Assembly (NCBI GenBank): GCA_026874595.1
Contig: CM049310.1
Location: 80,839,056-80,903,055 of the forward strand
DNA length: 64,000 nucleotides
Direction: 5' to 3'
DNA from: Sipunculus nudus
Taxonomy: Eukaryota; Annelida; Sipuncula; Golfingiida; Sipunculidae
A model generated the notes under the pieces. It searched no databases and had not been told where the DNA came from. It saw only the letters and a program-made list of their open reading frames with translations. Position numbers and translations under genes: made by a program. Of the stretch, positions 13,601 to 25,546 are shown piece after piece; position 1 is the first letter of the stretch; each line of letters begins with the position of its first letter.

Positions 13601-16600
13601 CCATCCATACAAGATTCTTACATCATCAGTAACTGCAAGTTAATTTTCTGTTACTCATCAACTAACAAATTCCTTTTCTATTAATTTTTCTTTAATTTGT
13701 TATAAAAAACCAATACAAAATTATTAATTTATTGTTTATTGTTATGTTGTTTTTCAAAACAAGTACTAGATGAGTTTGGTTGGACACCTGGATCAACTGT
13801 GGCTGGGCATTAGCTGCCTGGCTGCCCCAGTGTATGCTTCGCTCAAGCATGCATAATCTGATGAAAGGTCAACAAGGTCAACATACAGGTGACTGAAGAG
13901 GGGCTGGATTAAGCCTGGGTCTGACATGGTCTCACAAAAACATTAATAAAAGCTACAATATTTGGCCAATTTCTTTCAGCTTTCTGAACTACAAAGATGA
14001 AATCCTTATGTGAGCATGATATGAAAATTATATCAACAGTGCTCTCAGAAAACAAACGTGCCATGGTCAAAGTTGGGCAAAATTTAAGGTACTAATTTTA
14101 TATTTATACTAATAACTTATAAAATTTGAAAAATTCAGAACTAATTTTTGGTATTCAATTGAATCTTGATTAAATAATGTTACATCCCTGACAAAAAATC
14201 TCTAGCTTCAGCAATCCTCTTGTTAAGGGAGTAAATATATTTCTTGATTTTTTAAAAAGTGCATTATGTTTGGGCCCATAACTTAAAACAATTACGCAAT
14301 ACTGACATCATTTCTGGCATGTGCATAGCCAATGTATAGAAAAATATGTATATTATATATGATCAAAGTCAGATCAGTGGTTTTGATATTAGGCAGTCTT
14401 ACAGTGTAACAATGGGTTTTTAATGGAAAAATGAAGTTTTTCATTAATTTTTCGAAGGAATTAAGTCCTAGTGATCAAATTCTTGGCATGGTAGGGGATT
14501 TTGGAGACATCTAACTGTATGCTAAATTTAAGGAACTTAGAGCTGAAGCTGGGGAGCTGAGCTCTAGCAAACTGCATAACACTAGCTTGATGTAAACTTG
14601 ATGTGACATGGTGCTTGAAAACTTGAATAAAATCTACAGCTTTTGATCAACTGGTTTCAAATTGTTGGTGTTAAAAGACAAATTGCTAACAAAAGCATGC
14701 TGTGAATATTAAATCCACAGTACTTACAGGAAAAAAAACGTGCCATGGTCAAACTTGGGCAAAATTTAAGGTACCAATTTTATATTTTTGCCAATATTAA
14801 AAAAAATTTGACAGATTTTGATCTAATTTTTTTTTTGGTATACAATTAAATTTTGATCAATTAAAATTGTATTACTGAAAAAAAGTCCCTACCTTTAACA
14901 CTTTCGGTCACAAGTGACCAAATATCTTTCCTGATTTTTTTACAAAGTCCATTATGTTCAGGCCCATAACTTTTTAAAATTAAATAATACTGACTTAATT
15001 TCTGGCATGTACATAGGAACTATATAGGGGAATATTTATGGTAAATATGAAAAAAAACCAGATGAGTGATTTTGATATTAGGCAGTCCTGAAGTGTGAAA
15101 ATAGATTTCTAATAAAAAATTGAGGTTTTTCCTTAATATTTCGAAGGAACGAAGTCCTATTGACCCAATTTTCAGCATGGTAGGAGATTTTGGGGACATC
15201 TAACTGTATGGCGAATTTCAGATTCGTAGGTCCAATGGTGTCGAAACGTGCCAGTCTTACGGACAGACATCTAGACAGATGGACGGACTGACAGACAGAC
15301 GGACTATGGACAATGGACCACAACTATAGCTCAGATGACTTATAGTCAGCTGAGCTAATGAATCGAGGCCATAATGATCAATGTCACCATGTCTGACCAG
15401 CCACCCTTGGTATATTTGACATTAATTTTTTTTAGAAGAACCTTTCCTGAGCCTAGATTAATAGATCAAGTTTATAATTAAACTTGGTTTCCACAATTTT
15501 TTTTTTAATTTCAAGCCCTTTAAATATAGATTTATTAATATAAATTTGAATTTGTTGCATGGCCTCATTTAATACTTTGTCAGCAGTCTGTTTCTACAAC
15601 TGTTGAACATCTTTCTTTTTCATTTAAAATCTTGTCTTACACATAATTTATTGGTCTGGGCCTTAGGCTGGACAGTTGAGTGGTAAAACACTTGGCGCTC
15701 TCTGCTGGCGACCCAGGTTTGATCCCTTGAGTCGCCATGAGAGTGGGTTGTAGTGACCCATCCTAGGTTGGTGGTGTTCTCCAGGTTCTCCGGTTTCCTT
15801 CACCTCAAAAGACCTACCAAATGCCACCATCTGAGCCATGGAGAGTGCCTCGTATTATTTATCATAACTTGTTGTACAATCCATGTAAAAATATAAGTTT
15901 AATTTGTCTTTTTGACCAAACAAAATCTATGTTGCCATGCTTAAGCAAGCTTTGCTTTCCTTAAGTATATATGCAAATATATTATGCTATATTTTATATA
16001 CCGGTATGTCACATCTGGTATACCATGCAGAACAGACAGAAATTGTTACAAAAAGCATTTCGTTTGCTTGATACAAATTCTGCATGCCAGATCTGTGCAT
16101 ATGGAATCTAACTTTAATATTTATTTAGTCAATTTTGAATTTAATCTACATTCCGCATGCGGGATCCACATTCCAGGCATATAGATTTTAGCTATAGCCT
16201 GCCATCCATTAAAATGAATGAATGACTTTTCAAGGATAATTTCTGAATTAGTACAATTTGTGATATTTGCAAATGTGAAATTATCGTGAAAATAAAGTAT
16301 ATTACATTCAAGCACTAGAAAATGTTCACTATTTTTTCTGCAATTTTTTCTGGACGTGTAAACTAAATGACCCCACTTCATGTTACATGCAACCAGGGTG
16401 TAACACTAACAGTTCCCCACAATCACTAACAATTAAACAAACACTGACTTAACATTGCACTGTCTGAACTCACTGCCACAGAGTTCACCTGTCCTGAAAC
16501 CACATGCACTCTGGGGACCTCTGACTTCATGTGTGAACTTGGTGACCCCAAGCAAACTCCATCATGTCATCACAAGTGAAGGGTTGCAGCAGCAATTCCA

Positions 16601-19600
16601 CTGCAAGGACTACTAGTATGACACATGGAAAGAAATCACCTAAGAACTGATATAATGGAAGATGTAGACCTACTTAAGCTACTTGAAGTATATCAAGAGT
16701 GAAGCATCATTCTTTTAATATTGGCCAATGTGAATATATAAAACAACCTGTGACAGCCAAGATATGGACATTTATATGGACATGTACAGAAGAATCACTC
16801 AAATATCTCTATATTTATCAACATTTCTTAAATATTCCCTTAAACAAGATTTTCAAAATACATAGAAATAGCTAAATATATATATACTGGGCAACCACTT
16901 TTGACAATTATAGCATATTTATAAAACATGGAGTTATGAGGGGTTCGCAGTTACGTCTTAGCAGTGGTTTCTTTCATGGAAACTTCCAGATAATTTCAGC
17001 TTGGAAGAAAGAATTCCCCCTCCCCCCATGTCTTCCATAAGAAAATTTCAAATATCATGAAAAAAAATATAAGAACAGTCATTGATAAATTTTCAGTTTT
17101 ATTTCCGTTTAAATGTAATTCATCAGTTCAAGCTTCTCTGAGTTATGCAACATAAAATTTGGTTGCCATTGCAAAAATGACCTTCAGACTCAGCAGGATT
17201 TGACAACGTGGGAAACTACTCAGCCACTTCAATTTCTTTTAGAAGAGAGGCTATCTATATGCCAACTTTGTGTCAATTTTTTTGTCTAACTCAAATGCCT
17301 GCTTTGTTAAAAAGTTGAACAACTAGGATGGTGACTTATGTATGAAAATTAAAGAAATGTGTGTTTTTATATCTTGTGTCTGTCAATATCAGTTTAAAAG
17401 GAATGCATGATAAAAATAAAACCAGTAGTTTAGATTTACAAGTAAGTATCTTTATTCTGGAAATGATGGCCTCTTGCCCATATATAATATATATAATATA
17501 AACCTATTTATTTTACATTGATTGTACAAATAGTTATTATAACTAATCGAGGCACTCTCCATGGCTCGGTTGATGGCGTTCGGTGGTCTGCAGGGGTGGA
17601 GTGCAGATGGTAAACTCTGGTTTTATTGAATAAACCTATTTAGGCAAAGCACATTACTTCCAAATTAATGTAAACAGGTTCAGAATAATATAATACAGAT
17701 GCTTAAAACAAGGGACCCATGGGTCACGGTGCTCAGCTGTTATATATGATAAAAAATATGATTTTGAAATGAGGCACATGCTGGTTTTGTGTGGAAATAA
17801 ATATAAGCTGTATTATGAGTTGTTGGTGTTTAGCTTATGTATAATTTTGATAGTTTCTTTGGAGACAGGGAAGAGATTGATTTAATTTATTTTATTAACA
17901 AATGGAGTGCTACTGTCATACTGGTTTTGACTTGGCCATATAATTTTATGTACTTTGCAGAAGAAGTATCTGAAAAACTGTCCATTATTAGTCATGTTAA
18001 TTATGCATTTTAAAAATGAGTTACCTTTTATTTAATAATTACAGGTTATCCCTACACAAGAGTGGCATGAGCATATTTAATAAAAGAGTTTAAATATTTA
18101 TTAAAAATTAATGACAAATATTGTGCCAAACATAATCTTAATTAAAAATAATAACAGAATCATGTTTTTTTTCAAATAATATAAATGAAATAAATGATTA
18201 TTAAAATAATATTATAGAATATATTCATGAATGCATTCATGAATACATTTGGAAAGTATTTGCATTCTTATTCAAATACTTTCATTTTTACCTGTATTCC
18301 TATTCTATGCATGAAATTATGGAGTACATATTCATATTCGTATTCAAATACATTTGCAAAGTATTCGCACCATGTCTTGTATTTATTCAGTTTCAGCCAC
18401 ACAAAGATGTTGATTGTTGGGAATCCAAAATATACAAAATTCACAAATTAAATAATGACCATAAGTACCTGGTTTTATGGTTTATTAATATTAATTAAAC
18501 TAATATATTCACTTTGGACTACATTCACATCAATCTACACTCTAGACAAAGTAAGAATCTAGATTAATATTATCAACTGCATCTTTGTCTATCATTAATT
18601 TCCTTCATATGATCCCTAATGATTAGTAATGAATAATATAATTTAATTATTTTTTATTTATTAAAATTGAAATTAAAAATAGCATAGTTGACTGCATGGT
18701 GTTATTTGGAATACATTTTCATCCATCCGTACAAGATTCTTACAACATCAGTAATTGCAAGGTAATTTCCTATTAATACTCATCAACAATCAAATTCCTT
18801 TTCTAATAATTTTTCTTAAATTTGTTATTAAAACAATAAAAATTTATTAGTTTATTGTTTATTGTTATGTTGTTGGTCAAAACAACTACTAGATGAGTTG
18901 GGTTGGACACCTGGAGCAACTGAGGCCAGCCATAAGCTGCCTGGCTTCCTAGTATATGCCCCGCCTCAAGCGTGCATAACTTTCCTGAAAGGTGAACAAG
19001 GTCAACATTCAGGTGACTGAAGAGGGGCTGGGTAGAGCCTTGGTCTGACACATTCTCATAAAACTTTAATAAAAACTACAGTATTTGGCCAATTTCTTTC
19101 AGCTTTCAAAACAAACAAGCTGAAATCTTAGGGTGTGCATGATATGAAAATAATTCTGCAACAGTGCTAACATGAAACAAACATGCCATGGTCAAATTTG
19201 GGCAAAATTTAAGGTACTGATTTTATATTTATGCTAATATTTTTCAGAACTTATTTTGGGAATACAATTGAATCTTGATTGAATTATGTTATATCCCTGA
19301 CAAAAAATCTCTAGCTTCAGCAATTCTTATGTTAAGGGAGTAAATATATTTCTTTATTTTACAAAGTGCATTATATTTGGGCCCATAACTTAAAACAACT
19401 AGAATACGGTTAGTCGACAAGCGACTACGTGTATCCGCCTAAATCAGAGTGGAACGGGTGAAGTGAGGCATGGATTGAGTGGCAAGGGGAAATAGAGTGA
19501 AGTGTTGCATATTAGCATGGATGTCTGCAGCCAAATGGTGTATGTAGGTTGCGCCACCTACCACAAAATCCAGATAGCCGTCCAAGTTGTATACATATGC

Positions 19601-22600
19601 AAAATTTGAGGCAGATAAGTCAAACCACTATATGTTTATGAGTGATTTTAGCCCGTGGCAGACAAACAGATGGACGCTGTGCAAAAATGGTTGAAGGTGG
19701 CGCCACCAGTTTTGCGTATGATAAAGAGCTATGTGAGAACTATACACATGCAAAACTTTGGCCCAATCGGTCAAATGGTTCCCGAGATATGAGCTTGGAT
19801 GTCTGCTGCATAAAATAGAATGCAGGTGGCGCCACCTGTCACAAAATCAAGAGAACTGTCGGGGATGTATAAACCTGCAAAATTTTAGGCAGATATGTCA
19901 AACCACTGCCGAGATATGAGTGATTTTATCCCATGGCAGACAAACAGACGGGAGCTGTGCAAAAATGGCTGCAGGTGGCGCCACCAGTTTTGCGTATGAT
20001 AAAGAGCTATGTGAGATCTATACACATGCACAATTTTGGCCCAATCGGTCAAATGGTTCCCGAGATATGAGCTTGGATGTCTGCAGCGTAAAAGTGAATG
20101 TAGGTGGCGCCACCTGTCATAAAATCAGAAAAGCTATCCAGGATGTATACGCATGCCGAATTTCAGGTGAATTAGTCAAATCACTGCAGAGATATGAGTG
20201 ATTTTAACCCAAGGCAGACGAACAGATGGACACTGTGCAAACATGTTGCAGGTGGCGCCACCATATTTTTTGTATGTTATAAAGCTCTCCAAGGGCTACA
20301 TTTGTGCAAAAAAATTTTCCTGATCCGTCAAACAGTTCCCGAGATATGTGGGTTTATGTGTGGAAACAGACGCACAAACGGACGCAGAGCGCAGAGGAAA
20401 GGTCAGAGGTCAAAACAAAATCGGGACGCAGCAGTTCACATGTGACCCGAACATAATCCCGGGTTTCGTAAAATTCCGCCCAGCGGTTATGGAGGATTTC
20501 TCCGGACACCTACGCCGCGGCGGCGTGCAGCTGAAAACATAGTATCTGCAAAACTCTGTTTTGGCTGATACAATTACGCAATACTGACATCATTTCTGGA
20601 ATGTGCATAGCCAATGTATAGAAAAATATGTATGTTATTTATGATCAAAGTCAGATCAGTGGTTTTGATAATAGGCAGTCTTGAAGTGTAACAATGGGTT
20701 TTCAATGGAAAACTGAAGTTTTCCCTCAATTATCAAAGTCCTAGTGACCAAATTCTATGCATGTTAGGGGATTTTGGGGACATCTAACTGTATGCCAAAT
20801 TTTGGGAGCTGTGAGCTGGCCTGGGAAGCTGGGGAGCTGAGCTCTAGCAAACTGCATAACACTAGCTTGATGAAATAATACATGACATGGTGCTTGAAAA
20901 CTTCTACAGTTTTTGATCAACTGGTTTCAAAGTTTTGATATTAACAGAAGAAATGTTTAAATCCACAGCAGTTACAGGAAACATACGTGCCATTGTCAAA
21001 TCTGGGCAAAATTTAAGGGACTGATTTTATATATATACTAATAACTTAAAAATTTTCAAAATTCAGATCTTATTTTCATTATACAATTGAATCTTGATTA
21101 AATAAAGTTACATCCCTGAAAAGTCTCTAGCTTCAGCAATTCTCATGTCAAGTGAGTAAATATATTTCCTGTTTTTTTTACAAAGTGCATACTGTTCGGG
21201 TTCATAACTTAAACAAATTACACATTACTGACATAATTGCTTGTATTTTTATAGGAAATATATAAAGGAATATGTATATGAAATATGATAAAAAAACAGA
21301 TCAGTGGATTTTATATTAGGCAGCCTTGAAGTGTAAAAGTGGGATTCAATGGAAAATTGAGATTTTTCCTTAATATCTTGAAGGAATGAAGTCCTAGTGA
21401 CCTAATGTTGGTATTGAAGGACATCATTTTTGGGACATCTAACTGTATGCACAATTTTGGATTCGTAGGTCCGACTGTTTCAAAACGTGCCCTGTTATAT
21501 AAACAGACGGCCTTATGGACAGACTACCAACAAAGGACCATGACTATAGCTCTAAATGTCCCCAGGTACCCTACATTTTGCATTCTTGGTCTTCTAAGCT
21601 TGTTCATTCTTGTAGCTCTTCTGAGCCTCCTCCAAGGGGGTGAGAGAGAAGGGAGGGAGGGTGCATACTTAACAGGCAATATAGAAGGTTAAGGTAGCAC
21701 AATTGGCAAAAAAACCCTATATATATCTACATGACAAAATTGACGTCTCAAAAGTTTTTTTCCTCTACTTGGTGACTTCCTTGTTGAGAAATTTAACATT
21801 TTTTATTGTTAAAATCAAAATTTAAAGTTTCAGTTTTGAAGTTAGATCTAGATGATGTCACAAGCTGGGTTTACCTTTTCTAGTTAATAAAGTACGCATA
21901 TAGAGATTTTTTTTTAATTTCTAAGTCACATGAGTACTTCCCAGACTGACATTTCCTGTTAATTCCCAGAAGAGTATTTCCAAGGGCAGGAATTCCTGGG
22001 CATTACGGTAATTTGACAACCCTCACTTCTGCCCACGAACAAACCTGTTCATGTTCATGAACACATGTCACTATCAGTGCTTCCTTCGAGAAACAGGTAA
22101 CCAACTCCCGGGGTCGGTTACACCACCAGGTGGAGTCAGGAGCCAAGTTAAGGCCAGGAAATATCATGATATGACAGAAAGGAAAGAAGTGCCTACCAGG
22201 CTTGGGTCAAGTACATGTACTTGTACTTGGTACTTGTACTCAAGTACAAAATTTTCAGTACTTGGCCTGTACTTGCACTTGGTACTTTTTACCAAGTACA
22301 GTACTTGTACTGTACTTGTTCTTTCTAAAAATGTACTTGAAAAATCAAGTACATTTCAAGTACTAGTCAAGTACATGTATTTTTTTAAAATTATTTTGAA
22401 TACAGAGCATATGGATTGATGGATGTGAGACAAGATGTACATGTCACAATAATAATAGCCTACACTATTTAACATCAAACATGCCTCTGTTTATCCATGG
22501 TTTACAAATCAAAGGTCAGATTGTGCCAGGCAACTTATTTGGCTGTGACCTACTCTGTCCAGTGCTCATAATTAGCACCAGTGGTCACCAGCAATGTGGC

Positions 22601-25546
22601 AGCTGGCCCATGCTTGCCTCCACAATAGGCACATCCTGGGCAATTACTGTTCAGCATTATTTGCTGATATGCTTCATGATCAAGGGGCTCACAGGAAGTA
22701 GTAGAAAGTAATATGTATTACTCTGTTAGTGTTACTTTGCCTTCTGTTTCTATTACTATTACTATTACAGCTCAAATTTTTTAGTCTATTACTATAACTA
22801 TTACTATTACATGGAAAAAGCTGTAATAGTCTATCCTCAGATCTGATTATATGAACAGCTTGTGGAAACACTACCCACTTAATAGTTCTGCTGAGTAAGT
22901 TTGTCCCAGGTTACATCTGCTCATGCACCAGGCTAATTAGCCGTGGTAACTGAGAAGGTCAGGTTGGTATTAGTGGTGGGAGTCGGTTCTTTTTTCATAA
23001 TCGATCATCTGTTTCAGCAATCCGATCAATGATCGATTAGTAATCGGTTCAGGCAAATATAAAGAAATATGCAATTATCTGTGAAACTGTACTTTCTTGA
23101 CCCAGCCTGCATGTCTTAGTAATTCTACCTAAAGAAAAGAGTTTTGCCTTATTTATATTTTCCTATTATCAGTAAGATATTCTTTTCAAAATTTCATGTT
23201 AATTATTTATGATAAACAAGAATTAAACCACTATCCAGGACATCTACTTGCTGCATAGAACTATCGAATTTATGGAGCATTTTAACGCAATACCGCCCAT
23301 ACTGTGCAATGTACATCTGTTACAAAACTCCACGCTAATTCTGCAGCTCCCTGCAAGTTCACAGAGGTTTATTAAGTCCTCTGTTCTTGCATCTACCGTG
23401 TTATACTCAGTTACATACCGATGTTAATATGGGAACAAAGACTAATTATTTGAAGCGCTAAATGTTGAAAAAATGGAAGAATAATTTTAGCCTATAAGAG
23501 AATAGACATTTTGGGAAAAAATAGTCATGATTATGATGTAATGGATAGTTGCCTTTGTTAATCGAGCACTTGAAAGTGGCAGGAAACTGACGGACTTTCG
23601 ATAAAACTCAATCGGCCCACCACTAGTTGGTAACGAGTAAATCTGGAATTGAGTTGTCACAGCTGAACTATACACAACCCTCAGGTGGACTGTTTAGCTG
23701 AGCAGCTGTGACTTTTACACACCTAACAGACTAGTACAGAGACTCTAAAGCCACTATATAATAAGTGACAGAATTGGCAGATTCAGAATAGGCATTCAGA
23801 ATAGGCATCAAAGCACCATTTCTTGTGTACTGATATATGACTCCGACTGTGTAATAGTGTATATAAATACTGAAAGGCCATCAAGACTGTCACCCTGGAT
23901 TACCTATAATAACAAAAAAAAAAACTTTCAGCAATTGGAGCATCAACCCACATTTTGTGTACCAGTACTGATATCTGACTGTGTAACAGTGTGTATAATA
24001 TAGGTAATTGTTTTATCAATAAATATTCAGAAAAATTGCTTTTTTAATTAAAAGTACTTGTACTAAGTACAGACCCCTGTACTTGTACTTGTACTCAAGT
24101 ACATTGTAAAATTGTGTACTTGTACTTGTACTTGACAAATTCTGCAGTACTTGTACTTGTACTCAAGTACTGACCCCCTGTACTTGACCCAAGCCTGGTG
24201 CCTACCAACACTCTGACTGGTGATTTTCATTTTACTGACTGATATGATTTTAAGTTTGTCTTTATTTGAAAAGCATCTCATATGGATGATAAACATCTAT
24301 GAAATCCAATGACATACACTACTGATTGGTATTTTTGAAGATATGTGTATGTGTGTATGTGAACGGTCCGCCTAAACACCCAAAACACCGGTGTTTTTGG
24401 TATCTGTGACGAAACATCACGAAACACCCACTTAACTTCAAACCAGAACCCAAAACGTAACACTAATCGATAAATAATCATCATATGGATATATATATCT
24501 GCAATTTTGTTTCCTAAATTTATGACATAAAGATAAAAACGAGTGTTTCGTACCGTGGTCGGTTCAATGGCGCCCACTGCAGCCATTTATGCCAGCTATG
24601 GCTCTGCCCCCTAGTGGCGCAAGTTGCAATCAAGCAGCTCACTTGTCATTTGTACAAAACACCATTGCTTTCTTTTATTTTACAGAATAGTGGCACAATT
24701 CCGCATTAACATATGCAACAAATGATGATTTATTAACTGATACCAGTGTTTTACTTCAAGTTCGTATTTAAAAGGGTGGTTCGTGGTGTTTCGCCACACG
24801 AACCCAAAACACCAGCGTTTTGGGTGTTTAGGCGGACCCTATGTGATTATGTGAACTATGTATTTTGGACCAGGAGTGGACCATGTTCCTGTAATTAATG
24901 TGCATCAGTTTTGCAAACAGGAACATATATTCAAAGAATGAAAACAACCCCAAGAATTCCCCATATTTTACTAATAATAGTATGTAATAAATGTACCTGT
25001 TGATTCTAACTACCTAGGGTACGCATTAATAGGAGCAGCACCAGTATTTAGATAGAATAGGAACCCCTGTTGCCTAAAACTGGTGATTAAAAATGTTAAT
25101 AATACATTCTCTTCTATCTTCACTTAAGACATTTAAGTGATACATATATTGCTAATAGGCCTACTTGTTTTATTTTTTTCTGTAGCCTCGCCCTATTTAG
25201 ACAGTTTATTGAACCATAATTGCACCCATCGTAAATTAAATCGCTCCCTATCCAGATCTCTGTGCATGGTGATGGTACCAAAGCAAGCCTGGCACAAGCA
25301 GAATTGCAGGACCGTAGCAGAAAGGGTGGCAGGACAACCCCCCCCCCCCCCCCCCCCCCCAACAGACTCTCTCCCAAACACATGGCATCACTAATAAGCA
25401 CGTGGGCAGATCACGACCACGAAAACAAAACTTACAATTTGTACAGAACATGCAAGTGTCAAAATACTGGCCAAACCCACCTTCAATTTTTTCAAGGCGC
25501 CCATTTTACGAATGTCTGGATGGGCTTCCATCTTCACGCTGATCAT
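10304..25546 (-). CDS. IRS: Insulin receptor substrate (IRS/chico), 5' part of gene
   Basis: Docking adaptor of insulin/IGF signalling: family members bind membrane phosphoinositides through an N-terminal PH domain, bind the receptor through a PTB domain, and recruit PI3K and Grb2 through tail phosphotyrosines. Two coding exons are seen on the minus strand, 25481-25546 and 10304-10613, joined in phase 0. The joined product starts with a short leader ending GALKKLK and runs into a PH domain with the IRS-specific words ARLEYYDSEKKF, CFNINKKSDTKHKH and ALYTKDD. About 125 residues are covered, against more than 900 for a typical IRS. No PTB domain or long tail exon was recognised in 1-10303, so the gene probably continues off the left edge. 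The 14.9 kb intron is full of mobile elements. The gene is head to head with the FMN reductase gene at 26492. Identification is from remembered family features, not a search. Confidence 0.9.
11242..11455 (-). mobile_element. tRNA-derived SINE
   Basis: On the minus strand: GAGTGGTAAAACGCTTTG (A-box-like), then GGTTTGATTCC (B box), a unique middle, and a tail GTACAATCCATGTAAAA. It is related to the copy at 15672-15895. Confidence 0.7.
11780..13056 (+). mobile_element. Family B element with phased TGACCT array and GC-rich cap
   Basis: Tandem units of about 289 bp, each built of two halves, with TGACCT-type words starting at 11891, 12034, 12180, 12322, 12468 (variant) and 12612. It ends in a GC-rich cap with GCGGCGGCCGTGGCGGCGGG and GAAAACATAGTATC near 13050. 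A similar cap closes the element at 19399-20569. No protein coding is evident. Confidence 0.6.
13066..15357 (+). mobile_element. Palindrome-ended repeat (family A), 5'-truncated
   Basis: Closely similar to 18215-21556 and 41540-43793. It ends in the hairpin TAGCTCAGATGACTTATAG and its inverted arm CAGCTGAGCTA. The 5' end is lost next to the cap of the preceding element. Minus-strand frames in it are also found in other copies and look non-genic. Confidence 0.7.
15672..15895 (+). mobile_element. tRNA-derived SINE
   Basis: TTGAGTGGTAAAACACTTGG (A-box region) and GGTTTGATCCC (B box, 15717-15727), then a body ending GTACAATCCATGTAAAA. Tails of related copies lie at about 17500-17600 (minus) and 27160-27240 (plus). 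Confidence 0.7.
17706..21556 (+). mobile_element. Palindrome-ended repeat (family A) with a nested element
   Basis: Starts ACAAGGGACCCATGGGTCAC and GCTCAGCTG. It is similar to 41150-43793 along most of its length but interrupted at 19399-20569 by another repeat. The 3' hairpin is truncated near 21556. Confidence 0.7.
19399..20569 (+). mobile_element. Family B element with GGTGGCGCCACC array, nested
   Basis: It interrupts the family A element at AAAACAATTACGC, leaving ACAA on both sides (19395-19398 and 20570-20573). Tandem units of 278 bp carry the 12-bp palindrome at 19696, 19825, 19974, 20103 and 20251, with a one-mismatch copy at 19547. The 3' cap is CGCCGCGGCGGCGTGCAG, then GAAAACATAGTATC. 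The 5' end matches 63839 onward. Confidence 0.7.
22197..24197. mobile_element. hAT-like element, 8-bp target duplication
   Basis: Inverted ends CAGGCTTGGGTCAAGTAC and GTACTTGACCCAAGCCTG with a perfect 8-bp duplication GTGCCTAC at 22189-22196 and 24198-24205. Inside each end lie GTACTTGTACTTG arrays (22210-22380 and 24055-24190). It is 2001 bp long, contains a second element (22971-23624), and encodes no recognised transposase. Confidence 0.82.
22971..23624. mobile_element. Nested hAT-like MITE
   Basis: Ends TAGTGGTGGGAGTCGGTT and AATCGGCCCACCACTA are inverted. Flanks GTTGGTAT and GTTGGTAA differ at one base and look like an 8-bp duplication. GATCGATTA-like words crowd the left end. It sits inside the 2-kb element. 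Confidence 0.6.
24364..24839. mobile_element. hAT-like MITE, TATGTGAA/T flanks
   Basis: GGTCCGCCTAAACACCCAAA and its inverted counterpart TTTGGGTGTTTAGGCGGACC bound a 476-bp element; flanking 8-mers TATGTGAA and TATGTGAT differ by one base. It carries a CTCF-like word at 24605-24617. A decayed relative lies at about 60895-61253. Confidence 0.7.
24605..24617 (-). promoter_or_regulatory. CTCF-like motif inside a MITE
   Basis: The minus strand reads CCACTAGGGGGCA, very close to the bilaterian CTCF core. Occupancy is not shown. Confidence 0.4.
25338..25360. repeat. 23-base C run
   Basis: Pure C run 120 bases inside IRS intron 1, on the coding-strand side a G run that could form a quadruplex in the transcript. 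Flanking open frames on both strands are artefacts of it. Confidence 0.9.
25481..25546 (-). CDS. IRS: IRS first coding exon (leader and first PH strand)
   Basis: Encodes 22 residues from ATG (complement of 25544-25546) to a GTGGGT donor at 25475-25480; phase 0. It ends DIRKMGALKKLK, matching the position of the GYLRK/GYLKKLK strand that opens IRS PH domains. An in-frame TAG lies 36 bases upstream, so the start is this ATG or the second one at codon 6. The next exon continues TQRKKWFVL, as expected of a PH domain. It sits in a CpG-containing patch unlike the AT-rich surroundings. Confidence 0.82.

Noticed and set aside
13066-15323. Minus-strand frame with [14 protein letters not shown], repeated near 43416-43863 and 62914-63165
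   Set aside because: It recurs at the same place in each palindrome-ended repeat, with frame breaks and a microsatellite translation ([10 protein letters not shown]). It is repeat sequence, not a gene.
15672-15727. tRNA gene suggested by A and B box words
   Set aside because: No cloverleaf can be drawn and related copies with the same 3' body exist; it is the head of a SINE.
22051-22419. 122-codon plus-strand frame MFMNTCHYQC...
   Set aside because: Its second half is the translated GTACTTG array of a hAT-like element.
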